Source of the DNA: Diadema setosum
Taxonomy: Eukaryota > Echinodermata > Echinoidea > Diadematoida > Diadematidae
Reading direction: 5' to 3'
Length of the DNA: 64,000 bases
Assembly (NCBI GenBank): GCA_033980235.1
Contig: CM067059.1
Location: forward strand, 19,664,100-19,728,099
Of this stretch, positions 59,001 through 64,000 are shown one piece after another. Positions within the stretch are counted from its first letter, which is position 1; each line of letters starts with the position of its first letter. The position numbers were made by a program, and so were the translations under genes. Under the pieces are notes generated by a model, which saw only the letters and a program-made list of their open reading frames with translations, was not told the DNA's origin and ran no database searches.

Positions 59001-61745
59001 AGCATTTGAGCAGGTAAACTCCTGGATGAGAAAAAAAGAAAAACAAACAAACATTTAACAACAGCAGGACATAACTTGCTACCACTTTCTGTCATTAAAG
59101 AGAATCACACTACTATTCTTCAGCAACTTCATTGACAATTACCAAACTTGATAAGACAAAACAGCCATTATCAGTCTTTTAATTATTATTTTGCAAATAA
59201 TGTACACTACACAAGGTGTTAGTTAATAGTAAAAATTATTCACATGAAAGTAACTTTTTGAACAGTCCAAAACATATGATGCCTGAGCTGAGATGGAAAA
59301 CTTCACTAACACCCAACCAAGTGTTGTGCATTATTTGTTGACAAAATGGTGGCATTCTGAATAAAATTCTGCGGCATCCATTTTCACAAGATTCTCAGGC
59401 CTGTAGCAGTTCCAAGCTGACTGACCCACACACAAAAACAATTGCAACTCATTCATAATACACTGGCTATGCAGCTTAAAGCATTTGTGTGATTGTTAGT
59501 ACTGGCCATAAGTATGCTAATAGCGTTAAGGCAAAATAACAGACTGTTCGAGTGATAGCTCTCAGCCAATCATTTGATTAGTATCCATACCACAATTAAA
59601 TAAGACAAGTGATTAAGGTTTTTAAAAAAAGGCTAACTCCAATTATTGGGTCAGGAACAAGACCATGAAATAGAGCATGATCTTTGTATATTGTTTCCCG
59701 ACAGCAATCATTTTTTTTTTCCTCCTTGTAGTCAACTGGGAATGGGGCATGCACAAATTATCGGGAGATGCATACTTGAGGCAGCTGTGAGCTAGATGGT
59801 ACTGCTCATTGCACTACACTGGTTAAGAATCACATGATCTGCATAGCATTCTAATAAGGCATTAGGGGATCACAGATAAGGGTGAGGTAACACAGTCAAT
59901 ATGTATGTTTGTTGTCACCAAACCTTGTAGTATACCTTTTGGGTGTCTTGTGCTCTGCATGAACAGATTTCATCTTCTCTTCCTTTCCATTATCCATGAC
60001 AAATATGATCTCATCATCGCTGCTCTCTGATGCACTAACATCTGCTGAGTACTGAGGGGGAACGATGACTCGATTCACACGGCATGTTTCTCTGTGTTAG
60101 TCAATTGCAAATGTAAATGGAATGTCATATTTACCAACACATTTTGATATGATGATAAGACACTGACATTCATTTCATGTACATAAAAGAAACAGTGCAC
60201 TAAAAACAAATTGTCCTCTTGCCCAAGCCTGCGAGAAAAGGAAAAAAAAAAGAACATTGAACAAATTGAAAAAATCCCTGTATGACAAGTTAGAAAAACA
60301 AACAATATGGGAGCTTTACAAGAAAGTGGTTGGATTCCACTTACGTAGCCATTAGTAATTTCTGCATAATTTTGTTTCTTAATTTTACAATGTAAATACA
60401 GAAAATGTGTAAAATTACCTGGTATCCAGGTGTACAACATCCACAATTTCCCCAACAAAGAAGCGATCCTTGACAAACAAGAAAATATCATCACACATGT
60501 CTGACAGCCGCCCTCGCTTGGTCATCTGTGCCAGGTAGAGGACAGGGGGCTCAAGGTACACGGGGAAGCTTGCTAAATATTTCAGAGCCCTTTCCTCACT
60601 TTCCATCGCTTCTTGGTACGTTAGACCAGGCCTCCCTGTCAAACTGCAGCTCCATACTAAGCTGTTGCACAGGATTGTCCTCTTGAAGAAATCACTGAAA
60701 CAAAATATTCAGCAATACAGTGGTAGTTTACATGGATTGTCAGCATTTTGTTACGCACATTGCATTTTCCAGTCATACAGCTGTATCTACTCTAGCATTC
60801 CTATGCATGGAAACTACTATATGTACAACAATATGACGCTACCACTACTCAGCACTATTCAGCACACAAAGAGCAATTCACTACTCAGAATAAGATGTCG
60901 CTATACTATCACAAATAAATATGAATCCTTTCTTCTTCTTCCTGTTTTGTGTGTAAATATACAAAGAAACCTCCACATTATGCTCAAGTCAAACATATGA
61001 AGAACACAATATTTCTCTTTGAATTCTTGATTTCTTGTGAAAGAACTCACTTTCTCTCCTCAAAGATACATTGCACTTCATGAATCATGTGCAGCGTGAC
61101 TGTTAGACTTAGAATCTAGCCCTATCTGTTTCACTCTTGGTCAAATTATTTTACATGATGGGAAAGGTGTTGAAATAGTCAAAATCAATTGAACTATTAA
61201 AATGTGAAGATTACAACAAACGTAATAAATTCTTATTCATGTAAAGGCATTCACTAGGGAGTAACTGTTAGATCTAGATCCTCTATGCTCTAGATTCACC
61301 AGACCCTATGTTTTATTCATATCCTCATTTCAGTCAATGGCTAGGTGCAGAAAAGGTCAAGGATAAATTTGGGCAATCCTAGGTTTCAGGGGGTTAAATT
61401 ATTTAAGGCTTCTATAAGTTCTAACTTCAGCTCAGCCATATCCATATGTACCCCCCCCCCCCCCCCCCCGCTAAAATTGAAGAAAAATTAAGTGCTTTGT
61501 ATCATATGATTACAGTTAGGTGGCTTTGTAGGGTTTGATTTTAGGGTTAGGTTTTAGGGTTTTAGGGTTAGAACCCCCTAAAACCCAGGATTACCCAAAA
61601 TTCTTGGTAGCTGGTAGTTCCAGTCTACTCACTCATAATCCCTGAATATCTCATTAGTAAGTCGACACAAGAAAACTTCCTCATCAGGCTGCAAATCTTT
61701 TGGCGGTTTGGCAGGCCTAAACTCCCGACGACGAAGCAACGGCAT
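13422..61745 (-). CDS. BAZ1A: ACF1/BAZ1A, accessory subunit of ISWI chromatin remodellers, 24 coding exons
   Basis: Complete orthologue of ACF1, the large partner of the ISWI ATPase in the ACF and CHRAC nucleosome-spacing complexes (nuclear). Joining 24 exons with GT/AG sites and compatible phases gives 5550 nt, 1849 residues, longer than human BAZ1A (about 1556). Domains: WAC about 22-129 (NSLVWSC, TGRPGLTYQEA, DDIFLFVKDR); charged coiled coil about 330-457; DDT about 473-536; WHIM1 about 600-655 (RYQQRGGY); later WHIM motif about 842-853 (PLGEDRYFRRYW) and WAFYNDP; three Cys4-His-Cys3 PHD fingers at about 1278-1322, 1435-1476 and 1504-1545; bromodomain about 1721-1822 with its acetyl-lysine asparagine in QQYN at about 1798. 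The start MPLLRRREFRP matches the family start and has CAAAATGC context. An acidic tract follows PHD1. A 19.8-kb intron carrying a Harbinger element separates PHD2 from PHD3. BAZ1B is excluded by the overall order and sequence. Confidence 0.96.
14101..14264 (-). CDS. BAZ1A: ACF1 coding exon 23 (start of bromodomain)
   Basis: Acceptor CCTTTTTCAG, donor GATCA|GTAAGA. Encodes the first bromodomain helix, CENLLKELIKHRDAGPFLNA. Confidence 0.95.
14265..15328. other. ACF1 intron 22; T-run/G-run junction
   Basis: AT-rich intron. A T-run ending at about 14499 joins a G8 run (14500-14507), a pattern repeated elsewhere in the window. Nothing else was recognised. Confidence 0.6.
15329..15733 (-). CDS. 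BAZ1A: ACF1 coding exon 22 (basic, Ser/Pro-rich linker)
   Basis: Acceptor TTTCCATAG, donor AGATG|GTGAGT. About 135 low-complexity residues rich in Lys, Arg, Ser and Pro between PHD3 and the bromodomain. Confidence 0.9.
15858..16845. mobile_element. Terminal-inverted-repeat element of about 1 kb (unclassified DNA transposon remnant)
   Basis: The left end AATTCTCGCTATCGCCAATG (15858-) is repeated inverted at the right end (ending 16845). About 40 bp match with only a few differences, including the continuing GACGTA and AAAGTACC segments. The interior is GC-richer than the intron around it and has many CG dinucleotides. No clear target duplication was found. It carries a short THAP-like coding fragment. 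Confidence 0.8.
16294..16491 (+). pseudogene. THAP-domain-like fragment inside the inverted-repeat element
   Basis: A short open frame of about 65 codons contains FEITVPSRLCSRHFDREQ. That resembles the second half of a C2CH THAP zinc finger (the CSRHF block carries the last Cys and the His). The first Cys pair was not found upstream and the frame stops soon after, so it looks like a remnant. THAP domains occur in P-element-like and Kolobok transposases as well as host proteins, so a transposase origin is plausible but unproven. Confidence 0.45.
17403..17638 (-). CDS. BAZ1A: ACF1 coding exon 21 (PHD finger 3)
   Basis: Acceptor TTTGATAACAG, donor GAAAG|GTCAGC. Acidic lead, then CTRC, CDTC, FHMEC and QWECEDC, about residues 1504-1545. 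It is joined to exon 20 across 19.8 kb in a compatible phase. Confidence 0.93.
17974..18864. repeat. Interspersed repeat with CTAGAAATGTCGC head, internal about 120-bp units and a 12-bp tandem tail
   Basis: Begins CTAGAAATGTCGCTACAGCG and continues with TTATACCCCCGCCAAAC, mirrored at the end by GTTTGGCGGGGGTATAA. Between them are four or five diverged units sharing TACCATGGCAACG, CTTGCACATCTACAACC and AACTGAGGAAGTAGTT. A GACCGACCGCCC tandem (about 18746-18815) precedes the right end. Non-coding; transposon class unknown. Confidence 0.75.
18953..18955. repeat. Target-site duplication TTA, left
   Basis: TTA immediately before the left inverted repeat; the identical TTA follows the right one. 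Confidence 0.85.
18956..19012. repeat. Harbinger left terminal inverted repeat, 57 bp
   Basis: Starts AGGTGCATTCACACTGC and continues with repeated ACGACAC units. Identical over 57 bases to the reverse complement of the right end; divergence starts at 19013. Confidence 0.95.
19132..19427 (+). CDS. Harbinger transposase exon 1
   Basis: 98 codons plus two bases, starting 120 bp inside the inverted repeat's end. Reads into an in-frame TGA if not spliced. Confidence 0.88.
19132..23208 (+). CDS. HARBI1-type DDE transposase of the Harbinger element, two exons
   Basis: Nuclease that cuts and joins Harbinger ends. Exon 1 is 19132-19427 (start in AAAATGG context; donor CTCAG|GTGAGA) and exon 2 is 22281-23208 (acceptor TTCATACAG). 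The join gives 407 residues with no internal stop. The junction restores LRYLATGDSF, then TIAYSFRVGISTV, the helix-turn-helix-like block typical of HARBI1 proteins. Catalytic residues are visible: first Asp in CIGAIDGKH, second Asp in VMVGDEAFPL, Glu in RRVVENTFGIL, with WRI and VLHNFIR following. Length is normal for the family. The N-terminal 98 residues carry the DEEAAVIA and GVDEFTQLHHLI segments. The intron (19428-22280) contains a CA repeat and a foldback element. The frame is intact, so the protein could be active. Confidence 0.93.
19580..19685. repeat. Imperfect CA microsatellite with a C10 run
   Basis: ACAC repeats interrupted by C-run, ATAC and GCAC units, inside the transposase intron. 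Confidence 0.85.
20945..21941. mobile_element. 1-kb foldback/palindromic element nested in the transposase intron
   Basis: The left arm GGTTTTCCCATCCATTTTC is matched inverted at the right end (GAAAATGAATGGGAAAACC). TA flanks both sides. The arms are largely complementary (AATTTCGTC... against GACGAAATTGAAG) and rich in GACGAAAT-like units. The loop region holds a TG run and a G14 run near 21542-21575. Non-coding. Confidence 0.8.
22281..23208 (+). CDS. Harbinger transposase exon 2 (catalytic domain)
   Basis: Carries all three catalytic acidic residues and ends CFGKAK before TAA. Confidence 0.95.
23209..25648. other. Interior of Harbinger element between transposase and nested MITE; nothing recognised
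   Basis: AT-rich, no coding exon recognised. One AATAAA (about 23685) could end the transposase transcript. A C14-16 run lies near 23776. Confidence 0.45.
25649..26391. mobile_element. piggyBac-type MITE, copy B (nested inside the Harbinger element)
   Basis: 743 bp, ends CCCTAACTAGG...CCTAGTTAGGG, flanked by TTAA on both sides. Just inside the left end are GGCCGGGCTATTTAGGTAGA and adjacent G and C tracts that can pair. The interior resembles copies D and F in detail. Confidence 0.9.
26814..28003. mobile_element. 1.2-kb foldback element with CACAAATGTAGTA repeats
   Basis: Long inverted arms. The left arm has TTTTGGATGGTAAAATGATT and TTCTATTCTCT (about 27150-27187); the right arm has the reverse complement (AGAGAATAGG, TTTTACCATCCAAAA, about 27698-27730). 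The outer parts are packed with TTCACAAATGTAGTAA variants. It ends about 13 bp downstream of the MADF-BESS stop codon. Confidence 0.8.
28016..28370 (-). CDS. MADF-BESS exon 3
   Basis: Acidic linker (DKDEEDESLHGND), basic patch (PKKPKRQE) and BESS-like C-terminus before TAA. Confidence 0.9.
28016..30880 (-). CDS. MADF-BESS protein of the Harbinger element, three exons
   Basis: DNA-binding accessory protein expected to help the transposase enter the nucleus and recognise the element ends, the role shown for Myb/MADF-type partners of other Harbinger transposases. Exons are 30880-30751 (donor CAGTG|GTTAGT), 29511-29352 (TCATGACAG ... CGAGA|GTGAGT) and 28370-28016 (acceptor ACACCTGTAG). Joined they make 645 nt, 214 residues. 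The MADF domain spans exons 1-2 (EELIFEVEKNPCLYD, VWNQIGDKLGI, KKKWTHLRDAFQRN, YKYAAVMSFLLPH). An acidic, Ser-rich linker follows. A BESS-like motif near the C-terminus reads DPFFQEIAATIGKLPP and FDIYQMVHKAE. It lies on the opposite strand to the transposase, tail-to-tail with it. The start codon context is AAAATGG. Confidence 0.88.
29352..29511 (-). CDS. MADF-BESS exon 2
   Basis: Second half of the MADF domain with the conserved Trp in KKKWTHLRDAF. Confidence 0.9.
30751..30880 (-). CDS. MADF-BESS exon 1
   Basis: 43 codons plus one base; first half of the MADF domain. Confidence 0.85.
30881..33700. other. Harbinger interior upstream of MADF-BESS; promoter side
   Basis: AT-rich, no coding exon recognised. 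Contains a TTTTTTTT/GGGGGG junction near 31848, a C11 run near 32645 and a GC-rich patch about 33510-33615 (AATGGCGCCGGGAAACGTG). Confidence 0.4.
33720..34930. repeat. Tract rich in palindromic TAACGTTA and TAGATCTAAC motifs
   Basis: About ten AACGTT cores occur in roughly 1.1 kb (for example near 33845, 33895, 34079, 34129, 34240, 34278, 34489, 34625 and 34907), along with many GTTAGATCTA or CTAGAC variants. It is not a simple tandem repeat: spacing is irregular. Confidence 0.7.
35483..35539. repeat. Harbinger right terminal inverted repeat, 57 bp
   Basis: Ends GCAGTGTGAATGCACCT; perfect inverted match to the left end. More TGTCGTGT-type units lie just inside it (about 35330-35480). Confidence 0.95.
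35540..35542. repeat. Target-site duplication TTA, right
   Basis: TTA immediately after the right inverted repeat, matching the left flank. Confidence 0.85.
35543..37427. other. ACF1 intron 20, part upstream of the Harbinger insertion
   Basis: AT-rich intron sequence with a G13 run near 37323. No further exon or repeat was recognised. Confidence 0.5.
37428..37631 (-). CDS. BAZ1A: ACF1 coding exon 20 (PHD finger 2)
   Basis: Acceptor TCACTAAAG, donor AATGG|GTAAAG. A whole Cys4-His-Cys3 finger: CQSC, CHEC, YHREC, HWHCPLC, about residues 1435-1476. Confidence 0.92.
37632..39779. repeat. ACF1 intron 19 with a 15-bp tandem repeat and an A-rich run
   Basis: Three exact copies of ACCAGGTTCCCTTGG lie at 38606-38650, preceded by the inverted GGGAACCTGGT at 38593. 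An A-run of about 20 plus A-rich sequence occupies about 39508-39543. No exon was seen. Confidence 0.8.
39780..40093 (-). CDS. BAZ1A: ACF1 coding exon 19 (end of PHD1, acidic tract)
   Basis: Acceptor GTGTTCCAG, donor GAAAA|GTAAGT. Completes PHD1 with VPQGDWFCKDC, then about 75 residues dominated by Asp/Glu/Ser, as in the same place in human BAZ1A. Confidence 0.95.
40329..40564 (-). CDS. BAZ1A: ACF1 coding exon 18 (start of PHD finger 1)
   Basis: Acceptor ATCACACAG, donor CTCAAG|GTAAAC. Encodes SLSQIFLHLATLERSVTW and the first six zinc ligands of PHD1 (CRMC, CDGC, H, C). Confidence 0.96.
40831..41592. mobile_element. piggyBac-type MITE, copy C (right end lost)
   Basis: Left end TTAA then CCCTAAAAAGACTGGGCTAT. 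The interior shares the TTTTCGACTTTTTGTTTTTT and GTCTGACATGCAC blocks with the other copies. It breaks off in a C17 run near 41575-41590 without the expected inverted end. Confidence 0.75.
41800..41886 (-). CDS. BAZ1A: ACF1 coding exon 17 (short, charged)
   Basis: 87 bp. Acceptor TTACTTACAG, donor GGAAG|GTATCT. Encodes KQEDVKPMTRNRKKQ and a Glu-rich end. Low complexity, but splice sites and phase fit both neighbours. Confidence 0.85.
42430..43172. mobile_element. piggyBac-type MITE, copy D
   Basis: 743 bp in reverse orientation relative to copy B. Ends CCCTAACCAGGCCGGG...CCCGGCCTAGTTTAGG, flanked by TTAA on both sides. Confidence 0.88.
43391..43551 (-). CDS. BAZ1A: ACF1 coding exon 16
   Basis: Acceptor ATCCTTCCAG, donor CTCTAG|GTAAAA. 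Encodes a threonine/proline linker, then VRDLACALLQVSQGADDKYLK, like the family's LAMALFQIEQGIERRFLK. Confidence 0.92.
43862..44400. mobile_element. Palindromic MITE flanked by TA, 539 bp
   Basis: The left end GGGGTGGTATTCGGAAAATC is mirrored by CAGAATACCACCC. TA lies on both sides. The interior has repeated TTCCTAAGT/ACTTAGGAA units able to pair. Non-coding. Confidence 0.8.
44812..44987 (-). CDS. BAZ1A: ACF1 coding exon 15
   Basis: Acceptor TGTCTGGGCAG, donor AAGACAG|GTAGGA. Begins VPDRAGWVEAIEQG, which aligns with the family's VTDRHIWRSALESG. Confidence 0.92.
45499..46612 (-). CDS. BAZ1A: ACF1 coding exon 14 (largest exon; later WHIM motifs)
   Basis: 1114 bp, acceptor CTTTGCTCCAG, donor GTGAAG|GTACGC. 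About residues 719-1090: charged helix, Ser/Thr/Pro-rich linker, PLGEDRYFRRYWKF (about 842), QWAFYNDP and the helix ending ILDIEDRMWQGALGF. Confidence 0.97.
47334..47893. mobile_element. Palindromic MITE flanked by TTAA, 560 bp (copy 1)
   Basis: Ends AGGACAAGTTCACCTTCAT...ATGAAGGTGAACTTGTCCT with long complementary arms (GTAGCAATATTAGTAGAACA and its inverse). Shares its arms with the copy at 56746-57247. Confidence 0.88.
48085..48250 (-). CDS. BAZ1A: ACF1 coding exon 13
   Basis: Acceptor TTTGATGCAG, donor AGCAAG|GTGAGC. Encodes EGKMKILKTLTNQLLTYVTM and a charged helix; continues the WHIM region. Confidence 0.95.
48725..50090. repeat. Interspersed repeat with CTAGAAATGTCGC head and GGAC tandem tail
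   Basis: Starts CTAGAAATGTCGCTATGGCG, then TGCCTCCGCC. The body has recurring TTTGACCTTTGACCTT and ACCAAGTTT units. A GGAC/GTAC tandem lies at about 49982-50036, and the end reads CTTCGTGGCAGAGGAATAAA. A T-run and a G14 run sit at about 49073-49106. Clearly related in plan to the repeat at 17974. Confidence 0.75.
50505..50729 (-). CDS. BAZ1A: ACF1 coding exon 12 (WHIM1 region)
   Basis: Acceptor TTCGCCGACAG, donor AGTCCCG|GTAAGG. Encodes EIIRLHFLSSGA, KWRYQQRGGY and LFDLSPG. A G-run lies just downstream in the intron. Confidence 0.96.
51180..51388. mobile_element. Short palindromic MITE flanked by TA, 209 bp
   Basis: The left end CTGTACGAGCTGAAATTTTC is perfectly mirrored at the right. TA flanks both sides, and the interior has TTCGCGAA-type units. 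Probably a Tc1/mariner-type MITE by its TA target. Confidence 0.85.
51798..51899 (-). CDS. BAZ1A: ACF1 coding exon 11
   Basis: Acceptor GTTTTCACAG, donor ATCAAG|GTAGAC. Encodes ALAWPVVHQ, matching the AAAWPQLHQ motif of the family. Confidence 0.93.
52573..52725 (-). CDS. BAZ1A: ACF1 coding exon 10 (DDT domain, second part)
   Basis: Acceptor TCTCTTAACAG, donor CCAAAG|GTACAA. Encodes EMLEEALTSNKVDGSLYDIM and an acidic linker. Confidence 0.93.
53446..53584 (-). CDS. BAZ1A: ACF1 coding exon 9 (DDT domain, first part)
   Basis: Acceptor CCTTTGTAG, donor CACTAG|GTTAGT. Encodes LFGDCVLLLEFLHAFGDQL and EDFPDGVSL, the helical start of the DDT domain. Confidence 0.96.
53722..54370. mobile_element. piggyBac-type MITE, copy E (diverged, internally duplicated)
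   Basis: Left end TTAA then CCCTAATCAGGCCAGG. The interior contains the A-rich block of the family twice: a unit of about 262 bp (starting GATTTTGTGTAGATTTCC near 53842 and GATTTTGTGTACATTTCC near 54104) is tandemly duplicated. No right inverted end was found; the boundary is approximate. Confidence 0.65.
54999..55094 (-). CDS. BAZ1A: ACF1 coding exon 8
   Basis: 32 codons in phase 0. Acceptor GTTCTCTGCAG, donor CACAAG|GTAAGA. Encodes YMRPRDDLECDD, matching the family's WSKPREDMECDD. Confidence 0.95.
55505..55794 (-). CDS. BAZ1A: ACF1 coding exon 7 (charged coiled coil)
   Basis: Acceptor AATTCATTCAG, donor AGAAAG|GTGAAG. About 96 residues, mostly Lys/Glu/Arg/Gln, consistent with the long charged helix between the WAC and DDT domains. 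Confidence 0.92.
56177..56741. mobile_element. piggyBac-type MITE, copy F (internally deleted)
   Basis: 565 bp. Ends CCCTAACTAGG...CCTAGTTAGGG, TTAA on both sides. Compared with copy B it lacks about 190 bp just after the TATTTAGGTAGATCA segment. Confidence 0.9.
56746..57247. mobile_element. Palindromic MITE flanked by TTAA, 502 bp (copy 2)
   Basis: Ends AGGGAAGATAAACCCCAAGA and its inverse. Shares the AACATTAGTAGAACACATCA arms with the copy at 47334. Its left TTAA is the right TTAA of the neighbouring piggyBac-type copy. Confidence 0.88.
57542..57794 (-). CDS. BAZ1A: ACF1 coding exon 6
   Basis: Acceptor CCAAATCAG, donor AAGA|GTAAGT. Encodes FFAGPPPNFSSTPAKR, then an Asp/Glu/Ser-rich acidic tract and a lysine-rich tail. 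Confidence 0.88.
58126..58213 (-). CDS. BAZ1A: ACF1 coding exon 5
   Basis: Acceptor CTTCCCACAG, donor GTCAAG|GTATTG. Encodes RKRGLYTRDKNKLYLKHHC, matching the family's RKHLFSRDK region. Confidence 0.9.
58923..59021 (-). CDS. BAZ1A: ACF1 coding exon 4
   Basis: Acceptor TTCTCATCCAG, donor GTCAG|GTCAGT. Encodes KPSMYKYEV, aligning with the family's DPLLFKYKV segment. Confidence 0.88.
59936..60091 (-). CDS. BAZ1A: ACF1 coding exon 3
   Basis: Acceptor GACTAACACAG; donor AAAAG|GTATAC (a weaker alternative GT lies a few bases downstream). Encodes ETCRVNRVIVPPQ and an acidic serine-rich stretch, about 130-182. Confidence 0.85.
60419..60694 (-). CDS. BAZ1A: ACF1 coding exon 2 (WAC domain)
   Basis: Acceptor TTTGTTTCAG, donor ACCAG|GTAATT. 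Encodes most of the WAC domain (about 38-130), including RTILCNSLVWSC and CDDIFLFVKDRFF. Confidence 0.95.
61541..61571. repeat. Short degenerate TTAGGG-like run
   Basis: TTAGGGTTAGGTTTTAGGGT followed by TTTAGGGTTAG in the first ACF1 coding intron region; matches the animal telomere unit imperfectly, only about 30 bp. Confidence 0.5.
61633..61745 (-). CDS. BAZ1A: ACF1 coding exon 1 (start codon)
   Basis: Acceptor CCTGAAG then CAAA before the ATG at 61745-61743; donor TATGA|GTGAGT. Encodes MPLLRRREFRPAKPP through EIFRDY, residues 1-38. Confidence 0.92.
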
Positions 61746-62343
61746 TTTGCTTCAGGGATGGAACATTACACAGAGCACCCTTTCCTCTGAACACCAGTGA
61801 CCAGTGGCCCACTGTTGACTGAGGTGATCCTGAAGAGCTGTAAATTGCGTAGGCTGGTGTTATGTGGTGGGAGCTTCTCTGTGTAATGGAATGCATAAGC
61901 CAATCAATAGCCATAACGTTAGACATAGTCAGGTGAGAATAACAAGACAAGAGCTCAGTGAACTTGGGGAAGAAAAGAAACCAAGGCGCAAGGCCTTCTT
62001 TCCAAATCGTGAAAACATCAAAATCACACAATTTTGAAAAAAGGCGATCTTCACAGTCAGTGGTTAGAACATAATAAATACTTGTGCATTTGCCCACTGA
62101 AAGAGCAAGTTATAAACATGATAAAGAAGGCAGGAACGCATGTGTGCAGAGTGTAGTTTCTTCGCGTTCGTACGATCGTGTCGTCTGGACAAGTATCATG
62201 TGTTCTAAATCAACACAATATAGAATACAATGCATTCACAAAACAGAGGGATTCTCAGCACAACTTGCGATTAAATTTTGCGATAAATGCAGCACTGTGA
62301 AGTAAAACAAGAAGGAGAAATTTTAGGGTAGCAGGGTACTTAC

Positions 62344-62700
62344 TCGAACGTTTGTTGAGAGAGGTAGAGAGGTGGTTTTCGTACACCACACATTCGAAGT
62401 GCACACTACTACCAGCCTGGCTGGCTCGCTGTTTGTGCGAAATTCGACGAACGAGCGACGGCGCGGCGAAAGAAGACTTCAGTCGTTCCAGTTGCATGGC
62501 TTCTACACGCATTCAACGCATAGGGGGTTTGTGTGATGTATGACGTGTTTGCGGATTGTTGCGAGATGGCGCGCAGCGCACCCCGGTCGATCGCAGTAAA
62601 TCGCAGTGTACGTTGTGGAGGCAAGGATTCGACGAACGTTTCTTGGGGAATAAATGGCGCTCAGTTTACTACACTCACTGATCGCGCGCACTCAGCTCAG
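62344..62700 (-). promoter_or_regulatory. BAZ1A: Probable 5' non-coding exon and CG-rich promoter of ACF1
   Basis: On the minus strand, TTCGA|GTAAGTACCC at 62344/62343 is a strong donor with no matching coding exon. Upstream of it the sequence is CG-dinucleotide-rich (for example GATGGCGCGCAGCGCACC on the plus strand), unlike the surroundings. Splicing to the acceptor at 61750 would place CAAA before the start codon. An upstream ATG at 62512 would open an out-of-frame reading frame if transcribed. The transcription start is not visible. Confidence 0.6.
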
Positions 62701-63933
62701 TTTCAACTCCTCAACACACTAGTCTCCGATTCAAACCGCCAACTGATCTGTGCGTATGAACAGAACTCTACTTCTTCACTGAGTAAATACTGAGTAGAAC
62801 TATTGGGCTGTGGTGTGAAGCATTTTCTATTTGAAACAGCATATATTCTAGTACAATTTGCTTTAATTAGAACTGTAGGCCTAGGTCCTACATATATTTC
62901 AACAAACGATGTAAGAAGTTCTGTCTAATCTGCACTTGATAGAAAAAATATATATAAATATATAAAAAATATAATAGAGTAGTGTCAACCCCTACCGACA
63001 GGCCTACTCTTCTCTTCAAATTCCTTTACATCTTACCAGGTACAGTAAATGGACCTGAGATGGAGTGGTGAAACAGGCAGGCCTATCCTAAAAACTCATC
63101 TAATCGCGTTGAAGTAAGTGCGTTGAGCATGCCAAAATCACAACCTAGGAATGCAAGGTTTATTGGTTTAGTTGCCCTTCATTATTATGTTGACCATCCG
63201 AGTTTGCATTTTTATAAGAGTTCGTATGCAGATGTAAATTTCAGTCTGACCTATAGATGTAAGATCATGAGTCGACCAAAATTAGCACAATACATGTAAT
63301 TAGCCTTGAGATGCCGTGGTATTAACAATGTACAAGTATTTTCAAAAAACAAATATGCAAGGAATTCCAAAATCTGTATTCTAAGAGCATTTGACCTGGT
63401 TCCTCGATATCCAGAAGGCACTGAGAAATGCGCCTCATATTCCTCTTCATTGCCTTCAGCAACAAGTCAAGGGATACTACCGTAGTGAATTTGTACTAGG
63501 AAAAATCTGCACTACAATTAGTTTACATACTTTTATACTTGTGTCATTCTGCTATATTGTGACATCACATTGTAGATTCTAAGATGGCAGTGTGTAGAAT
63601 TTGCCAGTATGAAAGTTCAACCTTTGCACACTCGAGTATCCAATTCCCTGAACTCCATGCAACCGTCCGAGTGTTTGATTTTCTAACTAGGCCTTGGTGC
63701 ACGTACAACTCCAAATCTGCATTTAAGGGAACTTCTCTCGATGATATTAAAGGCAAGAATCATATAATATTGGTTTCTGTTTAAATTTTATTTTGCAGTC
63801 CAAAATGAAAACATAAAAGGAACTACAAAATGTATAAACTTTTCCCCTAAATTTAACAATGGCCTATCATGAGGCTCAATTCATTGTACACCTCATTGTT
63901 TCATATATCATACATGTTGCCAATGCATGTATT

Positions 63934-63973
<40 letters not shown>

Positions 63974-64000
63974 TAGATTGTATATAAGAAATAATTTACC
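62701..64000. repeat. Upstream flank; TA microsatellite near the window end
   Basis: No gene recognised. A TA run occupies about 63936-63971, and A/T-rich ATATATAAATATATAA lies near 62948. Confidence 0.6.

Noticed and set aside
61541..61571. Internal telomere
   Set aside because: Only about 30 degenerate bases of TTAGGG type; insufficient to claim a fusion or healed end, listed only as a short repeat.
62255..62512. Minus-strand N-terminal extension of ACF1
   Set aside because: Splicing from the 62344 donor to the first coding exon puts this frame out of register with MPLLRRREF, which already matches the family start.
63584..63784. Small plus-strand open frame upstream of ACF1
   Set aside because: No recognisable family, no splice or promoter support; likely chance.

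Overview
This window is nuclear DNA of an animal. It has long AT-rich introns with consensus GT/AG splice sites, no prokaryotic operon signals, and many microsatellites and DNA-transposon relics. The style of the repeats and the shape of the genes (an invertebrate-deuterostome ACF1 and a PALS1-like gene) suggest a marine deuterostome, most likely an echinoderm. That assignment is an inference from gene and repeat style; no species can be named from the sequence alone.

Layout. (1) Positions 1-2822, plus strand: the last two coding exons of a membrane-associated guanylate kinase that looks most like PALS1/MPP5, followed by a long 3' flank. (2) Positions 61749-13422, minus strand: a complete gene for the chromatin-remodelling subunit ACF1/BAZ1A. 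I could assemble 24 coding exons that keep one open frame of 5550 nt (1849 residues): WAC, DDT, WHIM motifs, three PHD fingers and a bromodomain. A probable 5' non-coding exon and a CG-rich promoter region lie at about 62344-62700. The two host genes converge, with their 3' ends between about 2.8 and 13.4 kb. (3) Inside the 19.8-kb ACF1 intron between the second and third PHD fingers sits a 16.6-kb PIF/Harbinger transposon (18956-35539). It has perfect 57-bp terminal inverted repeats and a TTA target-site duplication. It encodes an intact-looking 407-residue HARBI1-type DDE transposase (plus strand) and a 214-residue MADF-BESS protein (minus strand), the usual two-protein arrangement of this superfamily but in an unusually large element. 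Within it are nested a 1-kb foldback element (in the transposase intron), a piggyBac-type MITE, a second 1.2-kb foldback element and a 1.2-kb tract rich in the palindrome TAACGTTA.

(4) The introns and flanks also hold at least six copies of one piggyBac-like TTAA/CCCTAA MITE family, two copies of another TTAA palindromic MITE, TA-flanked palindromic elements, a 1-kb inverted-repeat element carrying a THAP-like fragment, and two related repeats that share a CTAGAAATGTCGC head and a tetranucleotide tail.

The host genes are functionally unrelated: ACF1 partners the ISWI ATPase in nucleosome spacing, and PALS1 is a Crumbs polarity scaffold. The most notable object is the apparently complete giant Harbinger element. 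No tRNA, rRNA, CRISPR or prokaryotic features were seen.
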